Assembly: GCA_020631815.1 (NCBI GenBank)
Contig: JACKGW010000003.1
Coordinates: forward strand, 247,456 to 311,455
From: Planctomycetota bacterium
GTDB taxonomy: Bacteria > Planctomycetota > PLA2 > JAEUHO01
DNA: 64,000 nt
Direction: 5' to 3'
Shown here: positions 8,510-17,765 of the stretch, one piece after another
Position numbering within the stretch: the first letter of the stretch is position 1
Layout: each line of letters begins with the position of its first letter
Program-made: the position numbers and the translations under genes
The notes under the pieces: model-generated
Database searches by the model: none
The model's input: only the letters and a program-made list of their open reading frames with translations
What the model was told of the DNA's origin: nothing

Positions 8510-9822
8510 CGGAGGCGGACCTTCCCGAGGATGTCGTCGGCCGCGATCTTGTCCAAGGTCTGCTGCGCGCCGTCCAGCACCATGTCTTCGAGCTCAGGTG
8601 GTGAGACGACCGAGCCGGCATCGAGCATCTGGACGACGATGCGGGCGCGGACCGACGCGGCGCGAGCGCCCTGGATGGCCTCGACGATGGCGTCGTAGGC
8701 GTCTTCGAAGCTCTTGCGCGACGCGGGCTCGAAGTCGATCACGCCGTACACAAGCGGCCCCTGCGGGTGGCGCGCCACGAAGGTCTGGCGCGACCCCAGA
8801 TCGGGGCGCTCGAGCCAGTCCTTGATCCCCGGCACGCCGCCGGGCCCCGTCATGAGCTGCGTCACCAGCTCGAGCGGCTGGCTCTTCTGCGCAATCTGGA
8901 ACATGCCCATCTTCTCCTGGTCCAAGCGATAGCGCTTGGCCAGGAACTCGGGATCGTGCCCCTGGCGGAACAGCTCGGCGAGCTGCTCGGCACGTCGCTC
9001 GGCCAGGTCCTGCCACTCGGCGGGCGTGTGCTCCTCGTCGGCCAGACCGCTGACGAAGAACTGGAAGACCGCACTCTGCACCTTGGCGGGCTCGTCGAAG
9101 GCTTCGGGGTGCTCGCGGAAGATGCGGCGGACTTCGGCCGGCGTGACTTCCGGGTCCACCTCGGGGCGCGTCGGGCCGCCGATGCCGTACATCAGCTTGC
9201 GTACGTAGGCCATGGAGACGACCTCGTCCTCGAACTGACGGCGGAACTCCTCCTTGGTGAGGCGCTTGGCGGCCAGCCACTCCTCTTCCCCGACGGGCCG
9301 GCCCTCCTTCTCGCTGGCCTCCTCGAGCAAGGTCTCCATGCGGTCCTTGACGATGGAGTCCACCATGCGCGCTTCCGCGCGCAGACCCGCTTGGCGCGCG
9401 GCGATACCGACGAGCTGGGTGCTGGCCCAGCGCACGCGCTCGGCATCGATCTCGTCCTCTTCCGTGGCGCCGGGACGGCGTTGGCGCCCTTCCTCCAAGC
9501 GCAAGGCGCGCATGACCTCGCTGCGGGTGAGGACGCGATCGCCCACGGCGGCCAGGATGCCGTCCACGATCTGCTCGCCGCCCTCGCGCTCGCGGCGCGT
9601 CGTGCCTGCCTCGCCACCGTCGCGGGCGAGGGCCTCGAGGTAGCCCGGCGGCACGGGCGACGGACGGATGTCGCTGACGCTGGACGAGCACGCCGACGCG
9701 AGCACGCTCGCGCCGAGGGCAGTCAGGACCACGAGGCGGGTACGCGGCACCCGGGCAGGATACGGGCCCCCGGCCCGCGGGGCCCGGGCGAACGCGGCAC
9801 CGATTACCGCGCGGTTACTCAT
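8506..9822 (-). CDS. SurA/parvulin-like lipoprotein (peptidylprolyl isomerase family)
   Basis: 438 codons from ATG 9822, which overlaps the mfd stop as ATGA. A GTG at 9750 would give a more typical short lipoprotein signal, so the start is uncertain. The signal ends in LASAC (Cys45 counting from ATG 9822), a good lipobox. The stretch IVDGILAAVGDRVLTRSEVM is typical of the SurA/PpiD N-terminal chaperone helix. A charged helical domain follows (about 120-230), then a region with parvulin-like spacing (VDPEVTPAEVRRIFREHPE to about residue 400). The classical parvulin active-site blocks are weak, so a chaperone role may be likelier than isomerase activity. Expected at the cell envelope, assisting exported proteins such as the toroid proteins nearby (inference from position). 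Confidence 0.75.
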   Translation of the reverse strand: MSNRAVIGAAFARAPRAGGPYPARVPRTRLVVLTALGASVLASACSSSVSDIRPSPVPPGYLEALARDGGEAGTTRREREGGEQIVDGILAAVGDRVLTRSEVMRALRLEEGRQRRPGATEEDEIDAERVRWASTQLVGIAARQAGLRAEARMVDSIVKDRMETLLEEASEKEGRPVGEEEWLAAKRLTKEEFRRQFEDEVVSMAYVRKLMYGIGGPTRPEVDPEVTPAEVRRIFREHPEAFDEPAKVQSAVFQFFVSGLADEEHTPAEWQDLAERRAEQLAELFRQGHDPEFLAKRYRLDQEKMGMFQIAQKSQPLELVTQLMTGPGGVPGIKDWLERPDLGSRQTFVARHPQGPLVYGVIDFEPASRKSFEDAYDAIVEAIQGARAASVRARIVVQMLDAGSVVSPPELEDMVLDGAQQTLDKIAADDILGKVRLR

Positions 9823-12800
9823 CGCCGCCGACGCCGCGGCTTGGGCCCGCGCGGCACGTCGTCGCGATGCACGCCCAATCGCTGGAGCAGGCGCCGGAGC
9901 AGGTCTTCGCCGCCCTCCGGGGGACCACCGCGCAGCGGCAGGTAGGCCTTGCGCGCATCGAGTGCGCGCGCGTCGTCGAGGCGGTCCAGGATGCGGGCGA
10001 GGCCCTCCTCCTTGGCCACGAGGATCACGCCCGCGTTGCCGCGCGGACCCGGGTCCACACGCTCCACGCCGATCGCGCCAGCCGCGATGCGTACGGCCTG
10101 CGCCAAGAGCAGTCGCTCGACAGGCTCCGGGACCGGCCCAAAGCGATCGGCCATCTCCTCGCGCCACGCATCGAGCTCGGGGAGCTTCGAGATGCCCGCG
10201 ATGCGGCGCACCAACCGGAACATCTCGCGCACGTCGTCGACGTAGCCCGCCGGCACGCCGCCGGGCAGCTCGACGCCCAGGTCCGCCAGCTTGGGACGCG
10301 ACACGGGACGCCCCTTGGCATGTGCGACGGCGTCGGCAAGCAGGCGGCAGTAGAGGTCGTAGCCCACCGCCGCGATGTGGCCGCTCTGCTGCGGGCCGAG
10401 CAGATTGCCGGCGCCGCGGATCTCCAGGTCGCGCATGGCGATCTGGAAGCCAGCGCCCAGCTCGCTGTACTCCTCGATGGCCCGCAGTCGCTCGCGCGCC
10501 TCGGGCTTGAGGCCCTGATCGGGCGGCACCAGCAGCAATGCGTGCGCCCGACGCCGCTCGCGACCGACGCGACCGCGGAGCTGATGCAGCTCGGCCAGCC
10601 CGTAGCGGTGCGCGTCGCGGATCACGATGGTGTTCGCGTTGGCCACGTCGAGGCCCGACTCGATCACCGTGGTGGCGAGCAGCAGGTCGATGCGCCCCTC
10701 GAGGAACCGCAGCAGGCGGTTCTCGACCTGCTGCTTGTCCATGCGGCCATGGATCGTCGAGATCGCGAGGTCCGGCACGAGATCGAGCAGCCAGCGCTCG
10801 ACGAGCGGCAGGTCACGGATGCGCGGGTTGACCACGAAGATCTGGCCGCCGCGCGCGCGCTCGCGCAGCAGGGCATCGCGAACGAGCGCGTCCTCTTCGC
10901 GGGCCACCTTGGTCTCGATCGGATGGCGGCCGAGCGGCGGCGTCGCAAGATTGCTGATGTCGCGCAGGCCCAGCAGCGCCATGTGCAACGTGCGCGGGAT
11001 GGGCGTGGCCGAGAGCGACAGCACGTCCACGTCGGCGCGGAGCCCCTTCAGGCGCTCCTTGTGCTGCACGCCGAAGCGCTGCTCCTCGTCCACGACCACG
11101 AGGCCCAGCTTCTGGAACTTCACGTCCTTGCCGAGCAAGCGATGCGTACCGATGACGAGGTCGACGCGCCCTTCGGCCATGTCGCGGATCGTCTGGCGGT
11201 TGGTCGCGGCGCCTTCGAGGCTGGTCAACGCGGCCACCTCGAAGGGGTACGGCGCGAAGCGGGCGCGGAAGGTGCGCAGGTGCTGCTGGGCCAGGACCTT
11301 CGTGGGCACGAGGATCGCGGCCTGCTTGCCAGCGGCGAGCACCTTGAACACCGCGCGCAGGGCGACTTCGGTCTTGCCGTAGCCCACGTCGCCGCACAGC
11401 AGGCGGTCCATGGGCTTCTCGCCCTCGAGGTCCTGCTTGATGGCGCGTACGCCCGCGACTTGGTCCGGCGTGTCGTCGTGGCCGAACGCGCTCTCGAGCT
11501 CGTGTTGCCACGGACCGTCGGGTCCGAGCGGCGGCCCCTGCCGTACGGCACGCTGCGCCTGCGTGGCGAGCAGCTCGACGGCGAGCGCTTCCACGGCGTC
11601 CGCGACCTTCTTGGTGCGCTTGGCCCACTCGGTGCCGCCGAGCTTGCTCAGCTTCGGCGTGCGCCCTGTGCCGACGTAGCGCTGCACGAGGTCGATGCGA
11701 TGCACGGGCACGAACACGCGCGTGCCTTCCGCGAAGCCGAGCTCGAGGAAATCGCCCGGGCCGTCGGGCCCCTCGATGGTGGTGAGGCCGTGGAACAGCC
11801 CGATGCCGTGGTGGCGGTGCACGACGAGTCCGCCGGGCTGGAGCTCGAGGAAGTCCTCCACCGGACGGCTGCGGCGTTCGAGCTCCTGCGTCCGTCGATC
11901 GCGGAGCGGCAGGTCCACGAGGTCGTCGTACGCGACGTACGCGGTGTCGGTCGGCGGCCACGTGAACGAGCGCGACAGCGAGCCGTGGCGCCACGTCGGT
12001 CGACCGACGACGCCCTGCTCCGCCAAGAGCTCCTCCAACCGCTCCTGCTCGCCGTCGGCGCGGCGGAACAGAACGACCTCGCGATGCTTGGCGAGGACGT
12101 CGCGTAGCGTCTCGGCCAGCTGCTTGGCGTGGTCGTGGCCGCGCGGCCCCACACCGCGAAGCGCGGCGCCGCGCAGGCGCTCGAGGCTGCCCGCGCCCAC
12201 ATCGAACCCCTGGCTCGTTGCGACCGGGTCGGGGCCCACGACCCACGTGCGTCGCGCCGCCAGCGCTGCTTCGAGGCGCTGCACGCGCTCGGCGCCCGAG
12301 CTTCCGGCCACGCCCCCCGAACCGGCGCTCGCGCCGAGCGTGGTGGCGGCGCCAACGAGGGCCTCTTGCTCCACGAGCGCGACGGGGGCGTCGGCGGGCA
12401 GGTGGTCCAGCAGGAAGCCGGGATGCTCCGCGTCGACGGGATCGCGCAGGTGCTCGGGCGGCAGCACGAGCAAGTCGACGGCGTCTTGCTCCTCACCGCT
12501 TCGCTGTGTCGACGGATCGAGCTCGCGGATGCTCTCGATCTCGTCGCCGAAGAAGTCCAGGCGCCACGGCCCGCGGGCGGCGAACGTCCAGACGTCGAGC
12601 ACGCCGCCGCGCACGGCCATCTCGCCGGGCCCCTCCACGGCACCCACCCGCGCGAGCCCGGCATGGGCAAAGTGCTCGAGCAGCACGTCGAGCGAGCGCA
12701 CCGTCCCGGGCGCGAGCCGCACGTGTGCCGCGGCAAACGCGGCGGGCGACGGCACCTCCTGCACGAGCGCCGCGAGCGGGGCCACGACCACGACCGGACG

Positions 12801-13148
12801 CTCGGGCGTCGCGGCGCGCAGGGCCTCGAGCACGCGCGCGCGCCGCACCACCACATCGGTGTCCGGCGCCTCGCGTCCGGAGAGGGTCGGCCACACGGGG
12901 AAGGGATGCGCGGGCGCGCCGAGGAACGCCTCGACGTCCAGGCGCACCGCGTCGCCGCGCGCCGCGTCGGGCACGACGACGAGCAGCACGCGCGCCTTGG
13001 CCTTGGGCGCCTCGAGCGCAGCCGCGAGGAAGCGGCCCAGCGCCGCGCCGGTCAGTCCCCCCACGTGGACGGACCGCTCCCGGCCCAGGCGCTCCCACCA
13101 GGGGAGTGCGGGATCGGGAGAGACCGAGGGGGGGCGGGTCGGAGCCAT
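9819..13148 (-). CDS. mfd: Transcription-repair coupling factor Mfd
   Basis: 1109 codons from ATG 13148. It displaces RNA polymerase stalled at DNA lesions and recruits UvrA. The layout matches Mfd: an N-terminal UvrB-like region (about 1-340, with GGVLDVWTF and RLDFFGDEIESIRELD), an RNA-polymerase-interaction domain (LQPGGLVVHRHHGIGLFHGL, DFLELGFAEGTRVFVPVHR), then RecG-like helicase motifs: Walker A GDVGYGKTE, DEEQRFGVQHKE, SATPIPRTLHMAL, TIHGRMD, TTVIESGLDVANANT and QLRGRVGR. A TRCF C-terminal domain follows. The end is rich in arginine. Length is in the normal range (about 1100-1200). The 3' end overlaps the SurA-like gene by 4 bases. Confidence 0.97.
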   Translation of the reverse strand: MAPTRPPSVSPDPALPWWERLGRERSVHVGGLTGAALGRFLAAALEAPKAKARVLLVVVPDAARGDAVRLDVEAFLGAPAHPFPVWPTLSGREAPDTDVVVRRARVLEALRAATPERPVVVVAPLAALVQEVPSPAAFAAAHVRLAPGTVRSLDVLLEHFAHAGLARVGAVEGPGEMAVRGGVLDVWTFAARGPWRLDFFGDEIESIRELDPSTQRSGEEQDAVDLLVLPPEHLRDPVDAEHPGFLLDHLPADAPVALVEQEALVGAATTLGASAGSGGVAGSSGAERVQRLEAALAARRTWVVGPDPVATSQGFDVGAGSLERLRGAALRGVGPRGHDHAKQLAETLRDVLAKHREVVLFRRADGEQERLEELLAEQGVVGRPTWRHGSLSRSFTWPPTDTAYVAYDDLVDLPLRDRRTQELERRSRPVEDFLELQPGGLVVHRHHGIGLFHGLTTIEGPDGPGDFLELGFAEGTRVFVPVHRIDLVQRYVGTGRTPKLSKLGGTEWAKRTKKVADAVEALAVELLATQAQRAVRQGPPLGPDGPWQHELESAFGHDDTPDQVAGVRAIKQDLEGEKPMDRLLCGDVGYGKTEVALRAVFKVLAAGKQAAILVPTKVLAQQHLRTFRARFAPYPFEVAALTSLEGAATNRQTIRDMAEGRVDLVIGTHRLLGKDVKFQKLGLVVVDEEQRFGVQHKERLKGLRADVDVLSLSATPIPRTLHMALLGLRDISNLATPPLGRHPIETKVAREEDALVRDALLRERARGGQIFVVNPRIRDLPLVERWLLDLVPDLAISTIHGRMDKQQVENRLLRFLEGRIDLLLATTVIESGLDVANANTIVIRDAHRYGLAELHQLRGRVGRERRRAHALLLVPPDQGLKPEARERLRAIEEYSELGAGFQIAMRDLEIRGAGNLLGPQQSGHIAAVGYDLYCRLLADAVAHAKGRPVSRPKLADLGVELPGGVPAGYVDDVREMFRLVRRIAGISKLPELDAWREEMADRFGPVPEPVERLLLAQAVRIAAGAIGVERVDPGPRGNAGVILVAKEEGLARILDRLDDARALDARKAYLPLRGGPPEGGEDLLRRLLQRLGVHRDDVPRGPKPRRRRR

Positions 13149-13187
13149 CGTCGGCAGCGGCCCGTCCGGCAGGTGAAGACGAGGGGT

Positions 13188-14708
13188 CTAGACGATGCCG
13201 GCGGAGAAGTCGTCCTCCGGCTCCGCGGCGGGCGCGGGCGCGGGGGACGGCGATTCGGACGTGGCCGGGGCCGCGTCGGCGGAGGGTGCGGACTCTGCGT
13301 CGTCGCTGGTCCGCTCGCGACGGCGGCGCGCACGCCGCGGCTTGGGCTCGTCGGCAACGGGCGCGTCGACGGGAGCCGCGTCCTCCTCGGACGTAGCCGC
13401 CGGCTTGGCCTTCGGGGCACGCTTCGCCTTCGGGGCGGGCTTGGCCTTCTTCTCTTCGAAGAGACCGGCGGCGAAGTCGTCCGGCGCGGGCTCGGGCTTG
13501 GCCGGCTCGCTGGGCTCAGGCGCGGGCGCCGGCGTGGGTGCGACCGGCTGCGGTGCCGGCTCGGGCCGTGCGCGTTCTACGGGCGCGGGCTTGGCCTCCG
13601 CCGGACGGCGGCGCAGCTTGGCGTTGTCAGGATCTTCCTCGAACAAGGCCTTTGCGGCCTCGGGCGTGGGACGGTTCTGACCACGACGACGCGGCGTACG
13701 CGCACGCTGGACCTCGAGGAGCTGCTCGAAGGTGGCCTCGGGATCGCCGGGCGCGGAGGCCTCGACGGCCACCACCTCGACCTCCTCGGGGGCGGGCTCG
13801 TCCTGCGGCTCCGACGTGTCGTCGGCGGCGGCCTCGGCGGCGGGCGTCTCCTCGCGATCGCGGTCTCGGCCTCGACGACCGCGGCGGCGGCGACGACCAC
13901 GGGGCTCGTCCCCGGCGTCCTCGTCGCGCTCGGCGACCGCCGGCTCCGGAGCCACCTCCGCCTCGACCTCGACGACGGCCTCGGGCTCGCGCTGCGCCTC
14001 GCCGGCCTCGCGGTCGCGCCACGACTCGAGCGCCTGGCGCGCGGCTTCCTGCTCGGCTTCCTTCTTGGTGAGACCGGGGGCGCGCCCCCACTCGCGGTCG
14101 CCGATGAACACGGCGACGACGAAGGACTTGCGGTGGTCCGGGCCCTCTTCCTCGATGGTGCGGTAGGTCGGCGTGATGTTGATCGCCTGCTGGATCTCGT
14201 GCTGGAGCAGGCTCTTGTGGTTCTTCACGCCCTCGTCGCCGAGCTCGCGCTCGAGCGTCTCGCCGAGGTGGCGCAGCACGAACTCGCGCGCCGCGTCGAA
14301 GCCGGCGTCGAGGTAGATCGAGCCGATGATGCTCTCGACCAAGTTGGCCACGACGCTCGGCGGAAGCCGATCGCGGCGGCCCACACCGCGCGCGAAGTCG
14401 GCGTAGTCGGGCAGCCCGAGGCGCATCGAGGTGTCGAGCAACGCGGGGCGGGAGACCACGGCGCTCTTGATGCGCGTGAGCTCGCCCTCGCTGTGCTCGG
14501 GCAAGAGGTGGTACAGCTCCTCGGTCACGACGAGGCCCAGCACGCTGTCGCCCAGGAACTCCAACCGCTCGTTGCACGCGCGGTCGGGCGAGCGCAGCGA
14601 GCTGTGTGTGAGGGCGGTCTCGAGCAGGTCGGGGTCGGCGAACCAGTAGCCGATTGCGCGCTGGCAGTCGGCCAGTCGCTTGCCGAGGGGATCTCGCTTC
14701 ATGGTCAT
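13188..14708 (-). CDS. rnc: Ribonuclease III with long charged C-terminal extension
   Basis: 506 codons from ATG 14708 (MTMKRDP). A second ATG lies two codons on, and neither has a clear Shine-Dalgarno. Residues 1-155 are the RNase III catalytic domain with NERLEFLGDS at 47-56. The second acidic pair reads ANLVES at 121-126, so an Asn stands where E. coli has Asp114, a variation found in other phyla too. Residues about 160-232 are a double-stranded RNA-binding domain (NHKSLLQHEIQQ, GLTKKEAEQEAARQAL). The remaining roughly 270 residues have no recognisable domain. They alternate acidic stretches, RGRRRRRGRRGR-type basic patches and Ala/Pro/Lys runs, unlike the roughly 230-residue canonical enzyme. 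It processes rRNA and structured mRNAs. Confidence 0.93.
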   Translation of the reverse strand: MTMKRDPLGKRLADCQRAIGYWFADPDLLETALTHSSLRSPDRACNERLEFLGDSVLGLVVTEELYHLLPEHSEGELTRIKSAVVSRPALLDTSMRLGLPDYADFARGVGRRDRLPPSVVANLVESIIGSIYLDAGFDAAREFVLRHLGETLERELGDEGVKNHKSLLQHEIQQAINITPTYRTIEEEGPDHRKSFVVAVFIGDREWGRAPGLTKKEAEQEAARQALESWRDREAGEAQREPEAVVEVEAEVAPEPAVAERDEDAGDEPRGRRRRRGRRGRDRDREETPAAEAAADDTSEPQDEPAPEEVEVVAVEASAPGDPEATFEQLLEVQRARTPRRRGQNRPTPEAAKALFEEDPDNAKLRRRPAEAKPAPVERARPEPAPQPVAPTPAPAPEPSEPAKPEPAPDDFAAGLFEEKKAKPAPKAKRAPKAKPAATSEEDAAPVDAPVADEPKPRRARRRRERTSDDAESAPSADAAPATSESPSPAPAPAAEPEDDFSAGIV

Positions 14709-14928
14709 CCGTTCGCGGGTAGAGGGTGCGACAGGCGTGCGCACACCGTCGATGGGCGTCACCGTCCCCAGCATCTCGGAGGCCAGCGGCGCCAGCGGCC
14801 CGCGAAGCCCATCTCCCTCGCGCCCAGGTGGCGGGGGGAGGCGCGCGTCGGTGGCCGCTGCGGCGCACGGTACCGCCGACGAACGCGCTCGCCCTGGATT
14901 GCCGCGCTCCCCGCTACCTTGGGCCCCG

Positions 14929-15252
14929 ATGACGGTCCACGACCCCGACGCGCTCGACAGCCTCTCCCTGGACCCCGACCGCGGCGAGGTCATCCTCGGC
15001 ATCGACATCCCCGGGGCCCTCCGAGGCAGCCGTCAGCTGGCCGACGCGCTGGTCAAGAAGGTCAATGCCTACCTGGCATTCCTCGCGGGCGGCGAGCTCG
15101 AGAAGCAGCACCCCCAGACGGCTGGCCTGCCCAAGACCATCGAGATCTCGCACCGGGGCAAGCCCGACCGCTCCGCCACCACGATCCTGGCCCAGGTCGA
15201 AGCCCAGCTGAGGTCCCAGAACGTGGGGCTGCGCCTGCGCTCGGTCGCATAG
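14929..15252 (+). CDS. Small cytoplasmic protein, DUF6572-like
   Basis: 107 codons from ATG 14929, the first start where the frame becomes protein-like. The sequence begins MTVHDPDALDSLSLDPDRG, continues with GEVILGIDI and ALVKKVNAYLAFLAGGELE, and ends in a charged strand (QVEAQLRSQNVGLRLRSV). The pattern resembles DUF6572, a family of small alpha/beta proteins of unknown role. There is no signal or membrane segment. It is divergent from rnc, sharing a 220-bp gap, and convergent with purH. Confidence 0.75.
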   Translation: MTVHDPDALDSLSLDPDRGEVILGIDIPGALRGSRQLADALVKKVNAYLAFLAGGELEKQHPQTAGLPKTIEISHRGKPDRSATTILAQVEAQLRSQNVGLRLRSVA

Positions 15253-15411
15253 CGTCGGCCCATCCCCTTCCCTCGGCTCCGCGCACCTTGCGGCCCCGTC
15301 CTGCATGGCGGGTCGTCAGGGGGAAGGCGCCAGCAAGCGATGGAGGACGCCGCGTGGTCTTCCCACGCAAGGACGACAGCGCGCCGCTGCCGCCGACTCC
15401 TGGCGAGCCGC

Positions 15412-17007
15412 CTAGTGCCGGAAGTGTCGCTTGCCCGTAAACACCATCGCGATGCCGCGTTCGTCGCATAGGACCTTCGCCTTGGCGTCGTTGCGGCTGC
15501 CGCCCGGCTGGGCCACTGCGGCGGCGCCGGCGTCGAGTGCCAGCTCGATGGCATCGTTGAACGGGTAGAAGGCGTCACTGGCCACGACGCAGCCTTCGAG
15601 CGAGCCGCCGTTCTCCGCCACCATGCGCCGCGCCCGCGTGATGGCGATCTCGGTGGCCTCGACGCGGCTCATCTGCCCCGCGCCTACGCCCAGGGCCTGC
15701 CCGCCCTTGGCGAGCACGATCGCGTTGGAGCGCACGTGCTTCACCACGCGCCACGCGAACGCGAGGTCGGCGTGCTCGGCGTCGCTCGGAGCGCGTGACG
15801 TGGCGATCTCCCACCCGCTCGTGTCCACGCCCGTGGCGTCGGCCGTCTGCACGAGCAGACCGCCGTCGATGCTCTTCACGGTGGGCGCGTCGATGCCCGC
15901 GCCCACCGTGCCTGCGTCGAGCAGGCGCAGGGACTTGCCCCAGGCCGGCGCACCGGGCGCCGTGAAGCAGGCCGCCGCTTCCGCCTCGATACCGGGCGCG
16001 ATCACGACTTCGAGGAAGCGCTCGGGCACGGCCATGGCCTTGGCCACGTCCGCCGTGAGGGGTCGGTTGAGCGCGACGATGCCGCCGAACGCGCTGCGCG
16101 GATCGCAGGCCACGGCACGCTCGTAGGCGTCCAGCGGGTTCGTGCCCACCGCGGTGCCGCAGGGGTTGGCGTGCTTGATCACCGCACAGGCCGGCTCGTC
16201 GAACTCACGCACGAGCGCCCACGCCGCGTCGACGTCCCCGTAGTTGTTGTAGGAGAGCGCCTTGCCGCCCAGCACCTCGGCGGCGGCCAGGCTGCCGGCG
16301 GGAGCGAGCGGGTCTACGTAGAGCGCCGCGGCTTGGTGCGGGTTCTCGCCGTAGCGCAGGTCGAGCGCCTTCACCATCGGCCCGAACGACGCCGGAAGCG
16401 ACTCGCCTTCCGCCGCGGAGAACCAGCGTGCGATCGCGCCGTCGTAGGCCGCGGTGCGCGCGAACGCGCGCGCCGCCAACCCGCGGCGATACGCCAGCGA
16501 CGTGGCGCCGTCGTGCGCCTCGAGCTCGGCCAAGAGCGCGTCGTACTGCGCAGCCTCCACGACGATCGCCGTCCACGCGTGGTTCTTGGCCGCACTGCGC
16601 GTCATCGACGGACCGCCGATGTCGATCTCTTCGATGACGCCCTCGAAGGGCACGTTGCCCTTGCGCAGCGTGGCCTCGAAGGGATAGAGGTTGCACACGA
16701 CGAGGTCGATCGACGCGATCCCGTGCGCTTCCAACGCCTTCGCGTGCTCGGGGTGGTCGCGCAGCGCCAGCAGGCCGCCGTGTACCTTCGGATGCAGCGT
16801 CTTGACGCGCCCGTCCATCATCTCGGGGAAGCCCGTGAGCTCGCTCACGTCGCGCACGGCCAGCCCGGCCTCGCGCAGCGCCCGCGCGGTGCCGCCCGTG
16901 GAGACCAGCTCGACGCCTCGCGCCGCCAGGGCCTTGCCCAGGTCGACGAGGCCGGACTTGTCGGAGACGGAGAGCAGAGCGCGGCGGAGCGGGACGAGGT
17001 CGGTCAT
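15412..17007 (-). CDS. purH: Bifunctional AICAR formyltransferase / IMP cyclohydrolase
   Basis: 531 codons from ATG 17007 (MTDLVPLRRALLSVSDKSGL), the standard PurH beginning. It catalyses the last two steps of de novo IMP synthesis in the cytosol. The N-terminal MGS-fold cyclohydrolase (1-200) shows STGGTARALREAG, TGFPEMMDGRVKTLHPKVHG and VVCNLYPFEAT. The C-terminal AICAR transformylase shows LRYGENPHQAA, KHANPCGTAVG, RSNAIVLAKGGQALGVGAGQ and YPFNDAIELALDAGAAAVAQ. Length matches the family (about 510-530). It is a single gene, not in a pur operon here; it faces the YceI gene across a short divergent promoter region. Confidence 0.97.
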   Translation of the reverse strand: MTDLVPLRRALLSVSDKSGLVDLGKALAARGVELVSTGGTARALREAGLAVRDVSELTGFPEMMDGRVKTLHPKVHGGLLALRDHPEHAKALEAHGIASIDLVVCNLYPFEATLRKGNVPFEGVIEEIDIGGPSMTRSAAKNHAWTAIVVEAAQYDALLAELEAHDGATSLAYRRGLAARAFARTAAYDGAIARWFSAAEGESLPASFGPMVKALDLRYGENPHQAAALYVDPLAPAGSLAAAEVLGGKALSYNNYGDVDAAWALVREFDEPACAVIKHANPCGTAVGTNPLDAYERAVACDPRSAFGGIVALNRPLTADVAKAMAVPERFLEVVIAPGIEAEAAACFTAPGAPAWGKSLRLLDAGTVGAGIDAPTVKSIDGGLLVQTADATGVDTSGWEIATSRAPSDAEHADLAFAWRVVKHVRSNAIVLAKGGQALGVGAGQMSRVEATEIAITRARRMVAENGGSLEGCVVASDAFYPFNDAIELALDAGAAAVAQPGGSRNDAKAKVLCDERGIAMVFTGKRHFRH

Positions 17008-17097
17008 GGCGGGGGTGTACCCAGGGCGTCCGACGCCCACCCCACCCCCACGAGGGCCTGAATCCAGGGCCCTTCGGGACCTTTGGCCTCTTATATT

Positions 17098-17107
17098 TGT
17101 TGCAACA
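17098..17107. promoter_or_regulatory. Candidate operator TGTTGCAACA between purH and the YceI gene
   Basis: A perfect 10-bp palindrome lies in an AT-rich island (CTTATATTTGTTGCAACATC) in the 167-bp divergent gap. It could bind a dimeric regulator of either gene. No regulator is identified. Confidence 0.35.
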
Positions 17108-17174
17108 TCCTTTTGAGCCGCCTACCGTTCTCGTGGCGGGCCGACGTCCGCCCCTTCCTCCCACTGGAGCTCCC

Positions 17175-17756
17175 ATGACCCGTCTCTTCCGTCGCGCGCC
17201 CTTCCTCGCGGGCGCCCTCCTGCTCGTGACCGGCGCCGCGCTCGCGGCCCCCACCGCCTACGACCTGGACGCCGTGCACAGCAACGTGCTGTTCCGGATC
17301 AAGCACCTGGGCGTCGGCTACGTCTACGGCCGGTTCAACGAGTTCTCGGGCAAGGTCAACGTGGACGACGCCGACCTCGCCAAGGCGAGCGTCCAGATCT
17401 CCGTCAAGGCCGCGTCCGTCGACACGGGCAACGGCAAGCGGGACGAGCACCTCAAGAGCCCCGACTTCTTCAACGTGGCGCAGTTCCCCGAGATGCGCTT
17501 CGCGAGCAAGACCGTCGCCAAGGTCGACGGCGGGTACCGCATCGAGGGTGACCTCACGCTGCACGGCGTCACGCGCCCGGTGACCGTCCGCATGGAGCTT
17601 GTCGGTGAGGCCGACGATCCGTGGGGCAACCACCGCCGCGGCTACCACGGCACGTTCTCGATCCGTCGCACGGACTACGGCATCAACTACGACACGAACG
17701 TCCTGAGCGACGAGGTCGACGTGACCCTCGCGTTCGAGACGACGCACAAGAAGTAG
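17175..17756 (+). CDS. YceI-family periplasmic protein
   Basis: 193 codons from ATG 17175, with GGAG 6 bases upstream. The signal peptide (about 1-24, cleavage near AALA/APTAY) sends it to the periplasm. The mature part is a YceI lipocalin-like barrel that in other bacteria binds isoprenoid or quinone-type lipids. Motifs: YDLDAVHSNVLFRIKHLGVG, VYGRFNEFSGKV, KRDEHLKSPDFFNVAQFPEM, GDLTLHGVTRPVTV and RTDYGINYDTNVLSDEVDVT. Length is typical. The following membrane-protein gene begins 9 bases after the stop, suggesting co-transcription. Ligand unknown. Confidence 0.93.
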   Translation: MTRLFRRAPFLAGALLLVTGAALAAPTAYDLDAVHSNVLFRIKHLGVGYVYGRFNEFSGKVNVDDADLAKASVQISVKAASVDTGNGKRDEHLKSPDFFNVAQFPEMRFASKTVAKVDGGYRIEGDLTLHGVTRPVTVRMELVGEADDPWGNHRRGYHGTFSIRRTDYGINYDTNVLSDEVDVTLAFETTHKK

Positions 17757-17765
17757 GGCAACACC

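Noticed and set aside
12129..15440. Plus-strand open frame of about 1100 codons
   Set aside because: Runs antisense through mfd and rnc; no start signal and only low-complexity sequence.
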